A DNA stretch of 32,635 nt from Kitasatospora griseola (GTDB lineage: Bacteria; Actinomycetota; Actinomycetes; Streptomycetales; Streptomycetaceae): contig NZ_BMRI01000005.1 in assembly GCF_014648555.1 (NCBI RefSeq), positions 178,830 through 211,464 on the forward strand. Direction: 5' to 3'. A program made the position numbers and the translations under genes. Positions 14,363 to 22,086 of this stretch are shown piece by piece; within the stretch, counting starts at the first letter, position 1, and each line of letters begins with the position of its first letter. Below the pieces are notes generated by a model. The model was given only the letters and a program-made list of their open reading frames with translations, was not told the origin of the DNA and did no database searches.

Positions 14363-15289
14363 TCAGTTGCCGCGGTGCTGGGCCCAGTGCGCTTCCAGCC
14401 AGTCGCGCCCGTGCTCAAGCGGCACGGCCGGTGCGGCGCCGTGCAGGGGCGCGTAGGTCGGGTATGCGGCCAGCTCCGGCGCCAGGTCGAGGACCAGACT
14501 GCCGGGGTCGACCGCGATGTGTCCCAGGTCGAAGAGGCGATGGACGTCCCGGCGCAGGAGAATGCCGCCGTTTTCATGGTGCTCGGCATTGGCGGCGTAG
14601 CTGTACAGGTGCGCAGCCTCCAGCACGCCGGCAGGGGCGGGACCGGTGAACGCGCACACCGCGCCGTGCCGTTCCATCAACCGGGCACGGAAGGCCGCCT
14701 GTCCGACCCGAGCACGCACGATCCGCTCGGAATGGCCACCCGTGATCGCGCGCCGGGCCTGCTCGGCGATGGTCACCGATGCGCTCACTCCTGCACCGGC
14801 GAGGGCTTCCTGGAGCCGCTCCCAGCGCATGCTGCGAATGCTGTGCTGGGTACCGGGCTTGTCGCACATCGGCCGAAGTACCGATCCGGGCAGGACACCC
14901 GCCATGTCGACCCATGCGGCATCGTGCCGGGTGCGGTAGGTCGTGACTACCTCCCGACGCGAGTCGGGCACGTCGAATGTGCCCCCGCACTTGCACACGT
15001 AGACCGGTCGCTTCGTCTTCCTCGGCTTGAAGCTGCCCTTCCCGCAGTTCGGAAGCGGGCAGGTGTAGCGGTCCTTCTCGGCCCGGCCGAGCTCGATGTG
15101 CTCGATCACCGACACGCCGAGCAAGGTCTTCTTGTCCCACAACGCGATCACGTCGCCGACTGCGGGTCCCCCACTGTTGGGGACAGTCTCGTCCCAGCTG
15201 TAGTGCCGCGCCGGATCATCGTCGTACCCGTCGTTGCCGCTGCGCTCGCGGTTGTCACCCACCGCCAGAACCAGCCACGCCGTCGCCAC
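14363..15289 (-). CDS. HNH endonuclease with PUA/EVE-like N-terminus, putative modification-dependent restriction enzyme
   Basis: 308 residues from the GTG at 15289 (GGGGG five bases upstream); in-frame starts at 15316 and 15340 are possible. Residues about 4-68 (AWLVLAVGDN, HYSWDETVPN, VGDVIALWDKKTLLGVSVI) resemble PUA/EVE-type readers of modified bases. Residues 75-105 form a Cys4 ribbon (Cys77, 82, 99, 101). The C-terminal half is an HNH_2-type nuclease: VCAFTG, EAAHLYSYA (His227), HHENGGILLRRDVHRLFD (Asn240, His250) and GHIAVDP. The combination suggests a stand-alone type IV enzyme that cuts DNA carrying foreign modifications; S. coelicolor has an HNH-type enzyme of this kind, ScoMcrA, in the corresponding region. 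No methylase is adjacent. By eye its base use is slightly less GC-extreme than its neighbours. It lies on the 3' side of a tRNA remnant. Confidence 0.8.
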   Translation of the reverse strand: MATAWLVLAVGDNRERSGNDGYDDDPARHYSWDETVPNSGGPAVGDVIALWDKKTLLGVSVIEHIELGRAEKDRYTCPLPNCGKGSFKPRKTKRPVYVCKCGGTFDVPDSRREVVTTYRTRHDAAWVDMAGVLPGSVLRPMCDKPGTQHSIRSMRWERLQEALAGAGVSASVTIAEQARRAITGGHSERIVRARVGQAAFRARLMERHGAVCAFTGPAPAGVLEAAHLYSYAANAEHHENGGILLRRDVHRLFDLGHIAVDPGSLVLDLAPELAAYPTYAPLHGAAPAVPLEHGRDWLEAHWAQHRGN

Positions 15290-15530
15290 ACCAGCCCCCT
15301 GTGTTCCCGCCCCCATGGCCACACCTTGCATGGCCACCACAACCTAGCCGCCTCTTGCGACGAGGATCGTGCCGACCTGCTCGTCACCGCGCGGCTCCAG
15401 CGGCGACCCCACCCCGGGACACCGCAGTTCTGGTCCGCGCCTGGTCCGTAACCACTGATCAGGCCCGGGATTCGGGCGGGACGGACCGCTCGGAACGACC
15501 GTCCGACGTGATCGATGTTCGAGCACAACA

Positions 15531-15572
15531 AAACAGCCCCCGTTCTGCGTTTCCGCAGCTCGGGGGCTGTTT
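15531..15572 (-). terminator. Strong terminator following the tRNA remnant
   Basis: A 12-bp stem AAACAGCCCCCG/CGGGGGCTGTTT (15531-15542 with 15561-15572) encloses a second hairpin CTGCG-tttc-CGCAG. On the minus strand it runs into TTTTGTTGT, giving a near-ideal intrinsic terminator 10 bases after the tRNA-like 3' end. T's on the plus strand are fewer. The space from here to the HNH start (15290-15530) holds nothing else I can support. Confidence 0.85.
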
Positions 15573-15582
15573 CACTATCCAG

Positions 15583-15629
15583 TGGCGGGTGCAGGGTTCG
15601 AACCTGCGTAGCTTGCGCGACAACCCGCC
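15583..15629 (-). pseudogene. 47-nt tRNA remnant (acceptor stem plus T-arm only), possible att site
   Basis: On the minus strand: GGCGGGT (15629-15623), a 15-base linker TGTCGCGCAAGCTAC, a perfect T-arm GCAGG-TTCGAAC-CCTGC, then ACCCGCC and discriminator A (15583). Acceptor and T-stem pair perfectly, but the D-arm and anticodon arm are missing. The acceptor and the TG after it fit a streptomycete tRNA-Tyr, and AAGCTAC could be the end of its long variable arm, so an internal deletion of about 40 bases is likely. SLP1-type elements use the tRNA-Tyr 3' end in S. coelicolor as attachment site in this neighbourhood (recalled, not checked). It is followed by a good terminator and a weak TATCGT -10 box lies at about 15675-15680. 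Confidence 0.7.
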
Positions 15630-15844
15630 AGGGATGGTGTCTTGTGGGGCGCTGCCCCGTTCGACGTCGTAAACGATACCCGATGTTGGGGGGTGGTCTG
15701 CCACTCGTTTCGTCACGTGATGATCAAGGTCGGGGCGCGAGCTGTTGCGGGCGGGGGTGCGGGGGGCTGGATAGGCTGGGGCGTCGCCCGCCGGAGGCGG
15801 GTGGCGAAGACCGTGCAGCCAGTAGTTCAAGGAGACCAACACCC

Positions 15845-16333
15845 ATGGCCGACTCCAGTTTCGACATCGTCTCGAAGGTCGAGTGGCAGGAGGTCGACAA
15901 CGCGATCAACCAGACCTCCCGCGAGATCGCCACCCGCTTCGACTTCAAGAACGTGGGCGCCGAGATCAAGCGGACCGGCGAGAAGATCGAGATGAAGGCC
16001 AACGGCGAGGAGCGGGTCCGGGCGATCCTGGACGTGCTGCAGACCAAGTTCGTGAAGCGCGGGCTGTCGCTGAAGGCGCTGGACGCGGCGGAGCCGCAGC
16101 TGTCCGGCAAGGAGTACAAGATCTTCGCCGACATCAAGGAGGGCATCACCACCGAGGATGCCAAGAAGGTGGCGAAGATCATCCGCGACGAGGGCCCCAA
16201 GGGCGTCAAGGCCCAGGTGCAGGGCGACGAGCTGCGGGTCACCTCGAAGTCGCGTGACGACCTGCAGACGGTGCAGGCCCTGCTGAAGGGCAAGGACCTG
16301 GAATTCGCGCTGCAGTTCGTCAACTACCGCTGA
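15845..16333 (+). CDS. yajQ: YajQ family nucleotide-binding protein
   Basis: 162 residues, the standard length. YajQ proteins (UPF0234) have two ferredoxin-like domains and bind nucleotides; in Xanthomonas a member binds cyclic di-GMP and acts with a transcription factor, and in E. coli it binds tRNA and nucleotides. Diagnostic blocks are [49 protein letters not shown] and the C-terminal [28 protein letters not shown] ending (seen as [16 protein letters not shown]). The ATG start is preceded by AAGGAG at an ordinary distance; upstream in-frame sequence crosses the tRNA remnant and is not coding. It is divergent from the tRNA remnant and closed by the hairpin at 16365-16396. Confidence 0.96.
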   Translation: MADSSFDIVSKVEWQEVDNAINQTSREIATRFDFKNVGAEIKRTGEKIEMKANGEERVRAILDVLQTKFVKRGLSLKALDAAEPQLSGKEYKIFADIKEGITTEDAKKVAKIIRDEGPKGVKAQVQGDELRVTSKSRDDLQTVQALLKGKDLEFALQFVNYR

Positions 16334-16364
16334 CGCAAGGGCGGTACCGCCGGAGCGCCGGCGC

Positions 16365-16396
16365 GGGAGGGCACACCGGGAACGGTGTGCCCTCCC
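16365..16396 (+). terminator. Terminator after yajQ
   Basis: A 14-bp perfect stem (16365-16378 with 16383-16396) with a GGAA tetraloop, 31 bases after the yajQ stop, followed by ggcgtttgcg. The T-run is short. Confidence 0.7.
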
Positions 16397-16443
16397 GGCG
16401 TTTGCGGGCCGATTGGGCTCGACTCCCGTGGGAGGGTGGGGAG

Positions 16444-17013
16444 ATGACGGACGGTTGGCTGACTCCGGCGGCACTGGCGCCGCTCGACGGAGGCGAGGTG
16501 TTCCGGGGCGCCGATGCCGGTGCGGTGGTGGACTTCTGGCGGTACGCGATGCCCGATCTCCGGACCAACACCACCCGTGGGCTGCTGGCGGAGTTCCTGG
16601 TGCACCGCGCGGTCGGCGCGACGGCGCGCAACGCGGAGTGGGAGAGCTTCGACGTGCTGGCCCCGGACGGGCTCCGGATCGAGGTCAAGACCAGCGCCTA
16701 CCTGCAGGTCTGGGGTCAGCGGGAACTGTCGCGGATCCAGTTCTCCCGCCTGCGCGGCCGGGTCTGGACTCCCGAGGGCGGTACCGCCGCGGAGCCGTCG
16801 TACAACGCCGACGTCTACGTGTTCGCCCTGCACACGGCGCGCAGCCACGCCGAGTACGACCCGTTGGACGTCGCCCAGTGGAGTTTCTACGTGGCCTCGC
16901 GCGCGAGCGTGTCGGAGGGCGGCCGGGCCAGTGCGGGCCTGGCCGCCGTGCAGCGGCTGTGCGGCGATCCGGTCGGGTACCGGGAGCTCGCCGGCCGGAT
17001 CGCCGAGGTCTGA
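16444..17013 (+). CDS. Hypothetical protein with PD-(D/E)XK-nuclease-like motif
   Basis: 189 residues. I do not recognise a named family. The segment WESFDVLAPDGLRIEVKTS carries Asp70, Glu80 and Lys82 in the D-x9-E-x-K pattern of PD-(D/E)XK nucleases, with a predicted upstream helix GLLAEFLVHRAVG whose Glu50 would fill the usual helix position. RIQFSRLRGRVW and YNADVYVFALHTA follow as strands, as expected for this fold. The fold assignment is inference; a DNA repair, restriction or RNA-processing role is open. The ATG follows GGGAGGGTGGGGAG, a strong ribosome binding site, and no partner gene is coupled to it. It lies between yajQ and a secreted peptidase on the same strand with terminators before it. 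Confidence 0.65.
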   Translation: MTDGWLTPAALAPLDGGEVFRGADAGAVVDFWRYAMPDLRTNTTRGLLAEFLVHRAVGATARNAEWESFDVLAPDGLRIEVKTSAYLQVWGQRELSRIQFSRLRGRVWTPEGGTAAEPSYNADVYVFALHTARSHAEYDPLDVAQWSFYVASRASVSEGGRASAGLAAVQRLCGDPVGYRELAGRIAEV

Positions 17014-17145
17014 CCGGCCGGGCGGAGGTGCCAGCGGAATGCCGGCGTTCCGGCAGCGCGGTGCGGAATCGTCCGGTGTGCCGGGCGGGACGCTGCGACC
17101 CAGGGGCGCGGGCGACCGGCCGGCCGGTGGAGGGAGGGCCTGAGG

Positions 17146-18681
17146 ATGGCTCGTCGTGGACGTGTTGCGTGGCGGTTGGCGGCGGGGGTCGCCGTGGCCG
17201 CGGTGCTGGGGACGACGGCCCCGGCGGTGGCGGTCGCGGCGGCGGTGCCGCGGTTGACCTGGGCGGCGTGCGCAGGCGGTTTCGAGTGCGCGACCGCCGA
17301 AGTGCCGGTGGACCACCGTGATCCGCGGGGCGCCAAGCTCGATCTGGCCGTGATCCGGCATCCGGCGGGTGACCCGGCGCACCGGATCGGTTCGCTGTTC
17401 TACAACCCGGGCGGGCCGGCCGTGCCGGGGACGGCGGCGCTGCCGCTGATGCTGGACCGGTTCCCGGAGGAGGTGCGGCAGCGGTTCGACATCGTCAGCT
17501 TCGATCCGCGCGGCACCGGGGGCAGCGCTCCCGTCCGGTGCTTCGACGACCCGGCGGACGAGCAGGCCCTGCTGGCGGGCACCGCGGCCGGTTTCCCGGA
17601 GGGCGCGGAGCAGGAGCGGGCCTGGACGGACGCGTACCGGCGGCTGGGCGAGCAGTGCGCGACCCGCCCGCTGGTGGCGCACCTGTCCACCGCGAACACG
17701 GCCCGGGACCTGGACCTGCTCCGCCGCGCCGTCGGCGACCGGGACCTCACCTACCTGGGCACCTCGTACGGGAGCTACCTCGGCGCGACCTACGCCAACC
17801 TGTTCCCGGGCCGGGTGCGCGCCATGGTGCTGGACAGCGGCCCGGACCCGGTGGCCTGGTCGACCGGGAGCGGGCGGGAGGCCGCCGCCATGGGCCCGCT
17901 GCTGCGCAACCGCAGCGACGTCGCCGCCGGGCGGGTGCTGGACGCGTTCCTCGACGCCTGCGGCCAGGCCGGCCCCTCCGGGTGCGCGTTCTCCGCCGGG
18001 ACGGCCGCCGCCACCCGGGCCCGGTACGACGAGTTGCTGACGCGCCTGCGGGCCCACCCGGTGGCGCTCGGCGACGCCGCGTTCACCGAGGCCGCGGCGG
18101 TGGAGGCGACGATCGTCTCGCTGTACGCCGCAGCGCCCGTCCCGGGCCTCTCCGGCAGCGGATGGGCGCAGCTCGGCACGCTGCTGCAGACCTTGTGGGC
18201 GGCGGGCGACGCACCCGCCGCGCCACTGCCGCCCGTCGTCCACCCGTCGCCGGACCAGGCCCTGGCGGTGGTGTGCTCGGACAGCGCCGGCCCCTCGGCC
18301 GCCGCCGACCACGCGGGAACGGCAGCGCTCGCCCGGGCCCGCTCGGGTCCGGTCGGCCCCTGGTTCGCCTGGATCGACGAGCGCTGCGCCGGCTGGCCGG
18401 CCCGGGACGCCGCCCGGTACGACGGCCCGTGGAACCGTCGCACGGCGCGACCGGTCCTGGTGGTCGCCAACACCGGCGACCCGGCGATGCCGTACGCGGG
18501 TTCGCAGGCGATGGCCCGTGCACTGGGCCGCGCCGAACTGCTGACGGTCGACGGCTTCGGCCACACCGTCCTGGCCAACCCGAGCGACTGCGCGGCCCGG
18601 TACGAGGCCCGCTACCTGGTGGACGGCGTCCTGCCCCCGTCGGGCACGGTGTGCGCGCCGAACCACCGGCCGTTCGAGTAG
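17146..18681 (+). CDS. Secreted alpha/beta-hydrolase, tripeptidyl aminopeptidase type (S33)
   Basis: 511 residues. A typical Sec signal (RRGRVAWRLAAGVAVAAVLG, cleavage probably near AVAVAAA) indicates export. The catalytic triad is Ser207 in YLGTSYGSYLG, Asp445 in NTGDPAMPY and His473 in GFGHTVLANP; the oxyanion region is YNPGGP and FDPRGTGGS. Several Cys residues (FECA, RCFD, EQCAT, ERCAGW, SDCAA, TVCAP) fit disulfide bonds outside the cell. This is the SlpD/SlpE/Tap family of streptomycete mycelial peptidases, which release N-terminal tripeptides; the C-terminal TAP-like domain is present. The ATG is preceded by GGAGGGAGGGCCTGAGG. It converges with the SARP gene. Confidence 0.9.
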   Translation: MARRGRVAWRLAAGVAVAAVLGTTAPAVAVAAAVPRLTWAACAGGFECATAEVPVDHRDPRGAKLDLAVIRHPAGDPAHRIGSLFYNPGGPAVPGTAALPLMLDRFPEEVRQRFDIVSFDPRGTGGSAPVRCFDDPADEQALLAGTAAGFPEGAEQERAWTDAYRRLGEQCATRPLVAHLSTANTARDLDLLRRAVGDRDLTYLGTSYGSYLGATYANLFPGRVRAMVLDSGPDPVAWSTGSGREAAAMGPLLRNRSDVAAGRVLDAFLDACGQAGPSGCAFSAGTAAATRARYDELLTRLRAHPVALGDAAFTEAAAVEATIVSLYAAAPVPGLSGSGWAQLGTLLQTLWAAGDAPAAPLPPVVHPSPDQALAVVCSDSAGPSAAADHAGTAALARARSGPVGPWFAWIDERCAGWPARDAARYDGPWNRRTARPVLVVANTGDPAMPYAGSQAMARALGRAELLTVDGFGHTVLANPSDCAARYEARYLVDGVLPPSGTVCAPNHRPFE

Positions 18682-18703
18682 TCGGCCGACCGGCGGGACA
18701 GTC

Positions 18704-18736
18704 GGGGCCGGGAAGCGCGGGACGGCGCCCGGCCCC
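18704..18736. terminator. Hairpin between the convergent peptidase and SARP genes
   Basis: A 9-bp perfect stem GGGGCCGGG/CCCGGCCCC (18704-18712 with 18728-18736) in the 112-base convergent gap. There is no T-run, so it is a moderate candidate for a two-way terminator. Confidence 0.5.
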
Positions 18737-18793
18737 ACTGCCGATGACGACGCGTGCAGCGACCAGGCGGACCGTCCGCACGCCGAACGGACG

Positions 18794-21700
18794 TCAGCCG
18801 CCCGGCCGTTGGCCGACCGCCAGCGCGAACGCCTCCGGCTCCGCCAGCGCCGGCCCGCGCTCCCAGGCGGCCCGGAACGCGGCGCCCCCGAGGGCGGCGG
18901 CACAGCCGTCCAGGACGGCCCGCAGTTCCGGGTCGCCGGCATCGTGGCCGCCGCGCAGGGCGTAGGCGGCGGCCAGGGCGGTGGTGGCGTGGGCGGGGTC
19001 GGCGAGGGCGAGGCGGTGTTCGGCCCAGGCTTCCAGGACGTCGGCGCGGACCGGGCGGTCCCGGGTGGTGGCGGCCAGTTCGAGGGCGCGGCGGTGGAGG
19101 GAGGCGGCGGCAGGAGGGTCGGCGAGGCGGTGGTGGATGCGGGCCAGGCTGCTGTGGACGAGGGCGAGCAGGTGCTGGTGGGTGGGGGTGGTGGCAGGGA
19201 GTTGTTCGAGTTGCCGGAGCGTGCGGCGCTGGGTGGCCAGGGCGGCGGTGAAGTCGCCCGTGCGGCGGGCGAGTTCGCCGAGTGCGTAGTGGGCGGCGGC
19301 CTGCAGGTGCGGGTCGCGGGCGTGTTCGGCGGCGGTGCGGGCGCGTTCGAGGTCGGCGCGGGCGGCGGCCGGGTCGCCGTTGCGGGTGCGGAGGCGGCCG
19401 GAGAGCAGGAGGGTCAGGGGGGATTCGCCGGTGCCGCCGGTCTCGGTGTCGCGGAGGGCGGCTTCGTCGAGGGCGGCGAGGGCTTCCTCGGCGGCGCCGG
19501 TGAGGGCCAGTTGCGCGGCGAGGGTGACCAGGGCCATGGCCAGTCCCCAGCGGTCGCCCTGGGCGCGGAAGCCGTCGACGGCGGTGCGCAGGGAGCGTTC
19601 GGCGGGATCGGTCCGTCCGGCGCTCAACTCGATCCGTCCGAGGGCGAGTTGAGCGGCGGAGCGGATCCACGGGTCGGGGCTTGCGCAGTACTGCCGGGCG
19701 GTCGCGCCGAGGGCGTCCGGCGGTCCGCCGGCGGCGAGCAGCAGGGCGGCGGCGAGGGCGGTCGGGTGGTCGCCGTCCCGGGCGGTGGCGAGGGCCGCAC
19801 CGAGCGTGGGGGGCGGCAGCAGCGCCTCGGCGCCGCGGAGCGGGGCGGTGAGCAGGTCGAGGATCACGCACCGGGCGTGTTCCTGTTCCAGGCTGGGCGG
19901 CGGGGTGGCGCCGTGTGCGGCGAGGACGGCTGCGGCCCGTTCGCCGGCTTCGTGGGCCCGGCCGCGCATCAGCCAGGGCCAGGTGCGGGCGGCGGCGAGT
20001 CGTAGGGCGTGGTCGGGCGGGCCGGCGGCGACGGCGCGGCGGAGGGCGGCGTCCAGGTTGTCCTGTTCGGCGTCGAGCCGGGCCAGTCGGTCGGCCTGAC
20101 GGTCTGTCCGCAGCAGGGGTTCGGCGTGTTCGGCGAGGTCGAGGAAGCAGCGCAGGTGGGCGGTGGCGGTGCGGTCGTGCTCGTCGGCTTCGGCGAGCCG
20201 TTCGGCGGCGTAGGCGCGGACGGTCTCCAGCAGGCGGTAGCGGGCCTCGCCGGTGTCCGAACCACCGGCGGCCACCAGGGACTTGTCGGCGAGGGCGGTC
20301 AGCAGGTCCTCGACCGCGGTGGGGTCGGGGGCGGGCCCGGTGGGCCAGTGCGCGGCGCAGACGGTGTGCGCGTCGCGGAGGGTGGCCCCGCCGGCGAAGA
20401 CCGAGAGTCGGCGCAGCAGGACGCGTTCGTCCTGGTCGAGCAGGTCCCAGCTCCAGTCGATGACGGCGCGCAGGGTGCGGTGCCGGTCGGGGGCGGTGCG
20501 CGGGCCGCGGTCGAGCAGGCGGAGGCGGTCGTGCAGGCGGGCGGCGATCCGGTGGGGGTCGAGGGCGCGCAGTCGGGCGGCGGCGAGTTCGATCGCCAGG
20601 GGGAGGCCGTCGAGTTCGCGGCAGATCCGGACGACGGGTTCGAGGTTCTCCCGGTCCAGGGTGAAGCCGGGGCGGACGGCGGCGGCCCGTTCGACGAAGA
20701 GGGCGACGGCGGGGTGGGCGAGGGCCTGCTGCGGGGTGCCGCCGGGTTCGGGGACGGCGAGCGGCCGCACCGGCCAGAGCGTCTCGCCGGGGACGCCGAG
20801 CGGTTCGCGGCTGGTGGCGAGCACGGTGAGCCGGGGCGCGGCGGCGAGCAGGCGGTGGGCGAGGTGGGCGGCGTCCGCGACGAGGTGCTCGCAGTTGTCG
20901 AGGACGAGCAGCACGTCGCGGCCGTCCAGGGCGCGGACGATCCGCTCGACGGGTCCGCCGGGCGGCTCGCCGGCGGGGAGGCCGCCGGCGAGCGCCCCGC
21001 TGTCGGTGGGGCGGCGCAGTGCGCCGAGGACGGCCCGGGCCGGTCCGTCGGGGCCGTCGGCGCCCGCGAGTTCGGCGAACCGGACCTCCGTGCCCGCGGC
21101 GGCCGCGGCGGCCAGGGCGAGTCGGGTCTTCCCGACGCCGCCGGGTCCGGTGAGCGTCACCAGTCGGGAGCGGCGCAGGCGGTCCTGAACGGCCATCAGG
21201 TCGGGGTCGCGGCCGATCAGGACGGTGAGCGGGCCGGGCAGCACGGTGCGCGCGGGCGGGCGCCGGCCGGCCAGGACGTGCAGGTGGGCGTCGCGCAGTT
21301 CGACGGAGGGGTCGGCGCCGAGCTCCTCGGCCAGCGTCTGCCGGGTGCGGTCGAACACCTCCAGGGCGGCGGCGCTCTGACCGTTGGCGTGCAGGGCGCG
21401 GACCAGGCGGGCGGCGGTGCGTTCGCGCAGCGGGTGGTCGACGCGGAGGCCGGTGAGTTCGGCGATCAGCCGGGGCAGGGCGTCGGGGTCACCGAGGGCG
21501 AGCAGCGCGTCGGCGCGGTCCTCGACGGCGGCGAGCCGGAGTTCGGCGAGCCGGGCGGCGGGGGCGGCGGTGAATTCGGCGGCTTCGGCGTCGGCGAACG
21601 GCGCCCCGCGCCAGAGCTCCAGGGCCGCGCCCAGTTCGGTCGCCGCGCGGGCGTGTTCGCCGGCCGCGAGGGCGGCCCGGCCAGTGGCGGCGCGCTGTTC

Positions 21701-22006
21701 GAAGTCCCAGGCGTCGACGTGCCGGCGGGGCAGGTCGAGCAGGTAGCCGGCGGGGTGCGAGGCGATCGCGGTCCGGTCCTCGGCGAGGGTGCGGCGCAGC
21801 CGGGAGACCAGGGACTGCACGGCGCCGGCCGGTTCGTCCGGCGGGGTGTCGCCCCAGAGGTCGTCGACCAGCCGTTCGCGGGTCACCACCCGCCCGGGGT
21901 CGAGGGCGAGCCGGATCAGCAGCAGCCGCAGTCTGGCGCCGCCGGGTCCGTCGGTCGGCCCGTCGCCGCGTACCAGTTGCAGTGGCCCCAGGACGTTGAT
22001 CCGCAT
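18794..22006 (-). CDS. AfsR/SARP-family transcriptional regulator with ATPase and TPR domains
   Basis: 1070 residues. Residues 1-95 form an OmpR-type winged helix (MRINVLGPLQLV, LRLLLIRLALDPGRVVTRERL, AVQSLVSRLRRTL). Residues 97-245 are a bacterial transcriptional activation domain of TPR-like helices (HVDAWDFEQR, LHANGQSAAALEVFDRTRQTLAEELGADPSVEL). An NB-ARC-type ATPase follows with Walker A GPGGVGKT (287-294), Walker B VLLVLDNCEH (Asp370) and TSREPLGVPGE. The C-terminal third is Ala/Leu/Arg-rich TPR-like helices (for example AAAHYALGELARRTGDFTAAL). Large SARPs control antibiotic or pleiotropic genes. No biosynthetic cluster is next to it, so the targets are unknown. GGGGGA lies before the ATG. 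Confidence 0.93.
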   Translation of the reverse strand: MRINVLGPLQLVRGDGPTDGPGGARLRLLLIRLALDPGRVVTRERLVDDLWGDTPPDEPAGAVQSLVSRLRRTLAEDRTAIASHPAGYLLDLPRRHVDAWDFEQRAATGRAALAAGEHARAATELGAALELWRGAPFADAEAAEFTAAPAARLAELRLAAVEDRADALLALGDPDALPRLIAELTGLRVDHPLRERTAARLVRALHANGQSAAALEVFDRTRQTLAEELGADPSVELRDAHLHVLAGRRPPARTVLPGPLTVLIGRDPDLMAVQDRLRRSRLVTLTGPGGVGKTRLALAAAAAAGTEVRFAELAGADGPDGPARAVLGALRRPTDSGALAGGLPAGEPPGGPVERIVRALDGRDVLLVLDNCEHLVADAAHLAHRLLAAAPRLTVLATSREPLGVPGETLWPVRPLAVPEPGGTPQQALAHPAVALFVERAAAVRPGFTLDRENLEPVVRICRELDGLPLAIELAAARLRALDPHRIAARLHDRLRLLDRGPRTAPDRHRTLRAVIDWSWDLLDQDERVLLRRLSVFAGGATLRDAHTVCAAHWPTGPAPDPTAVEDLLTALADKSLVAAGGSDTGEARYRLLETVRAYAAERLAEADEHDRTATAHLRCFLDLAEHAEPLLRTDRQADRLARLDAEQDNLDAALRRAVAAGPPDHALRLAAARTWPWLMRGRAHEAGERAAAVLAAHGATPPPSLEQEHARCVILDLLTAPLRGAEALLPPPTLGAALATARDGDHPTALAAALLLAAGGPPDALGATARQYCASPDPWIRSAAQLALGRIELSAGRTDPAERSLRTAVDGFRAQGDRWGLAMALVTLAAQLALTGAAEEALAALDEAALRDTETGGTGESPLTLLLSGRLRTRNGDPAAARADLERARTAAEHARDPHLQAAAHYALGELARRTGDFTAALATQRRTLRQLEQLPATTPTHQHLLALVHSSLARIHHRLADPPAAASLHRRALELAATTRDRPVRADVLEAWAEHRLALADPAHATTALAAAYALRGGHDAGDPELRAVLDGCAAALGGAAFRAAWERGPALAEPEAFALAVGQRPGG

Positions 22007-22086
22007 GGTGTCCGTCCCCCGTTCCGACCGATCGACCGGTGATCATTCTCGCGTCGTCGGGGCGGGCCGTTCGCGGCGGGTCCGGG

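Noticed and set aside
12952..14589. A 545-codon minus-strand frame opposite the amidohydrolase
   Set aside because: Gly/Ala/Val-rich shadow; it would also cross the convergent terminator and the end of the HNH gene.
15459..15842. A 127-codon minus-strand frame over the tRNA remnant and its terminator
   Set aside because: It overlaps clear RNA structure and has no family signal or ribosome binding site.
18809..22042. Gly/Ala/Val-rich plus-strand open frames opposite the SARP gene
   Set aside because: Complement of a gene with strong third-position GC bias; composition is repetitive and no ribosome binding site or motif is seen.
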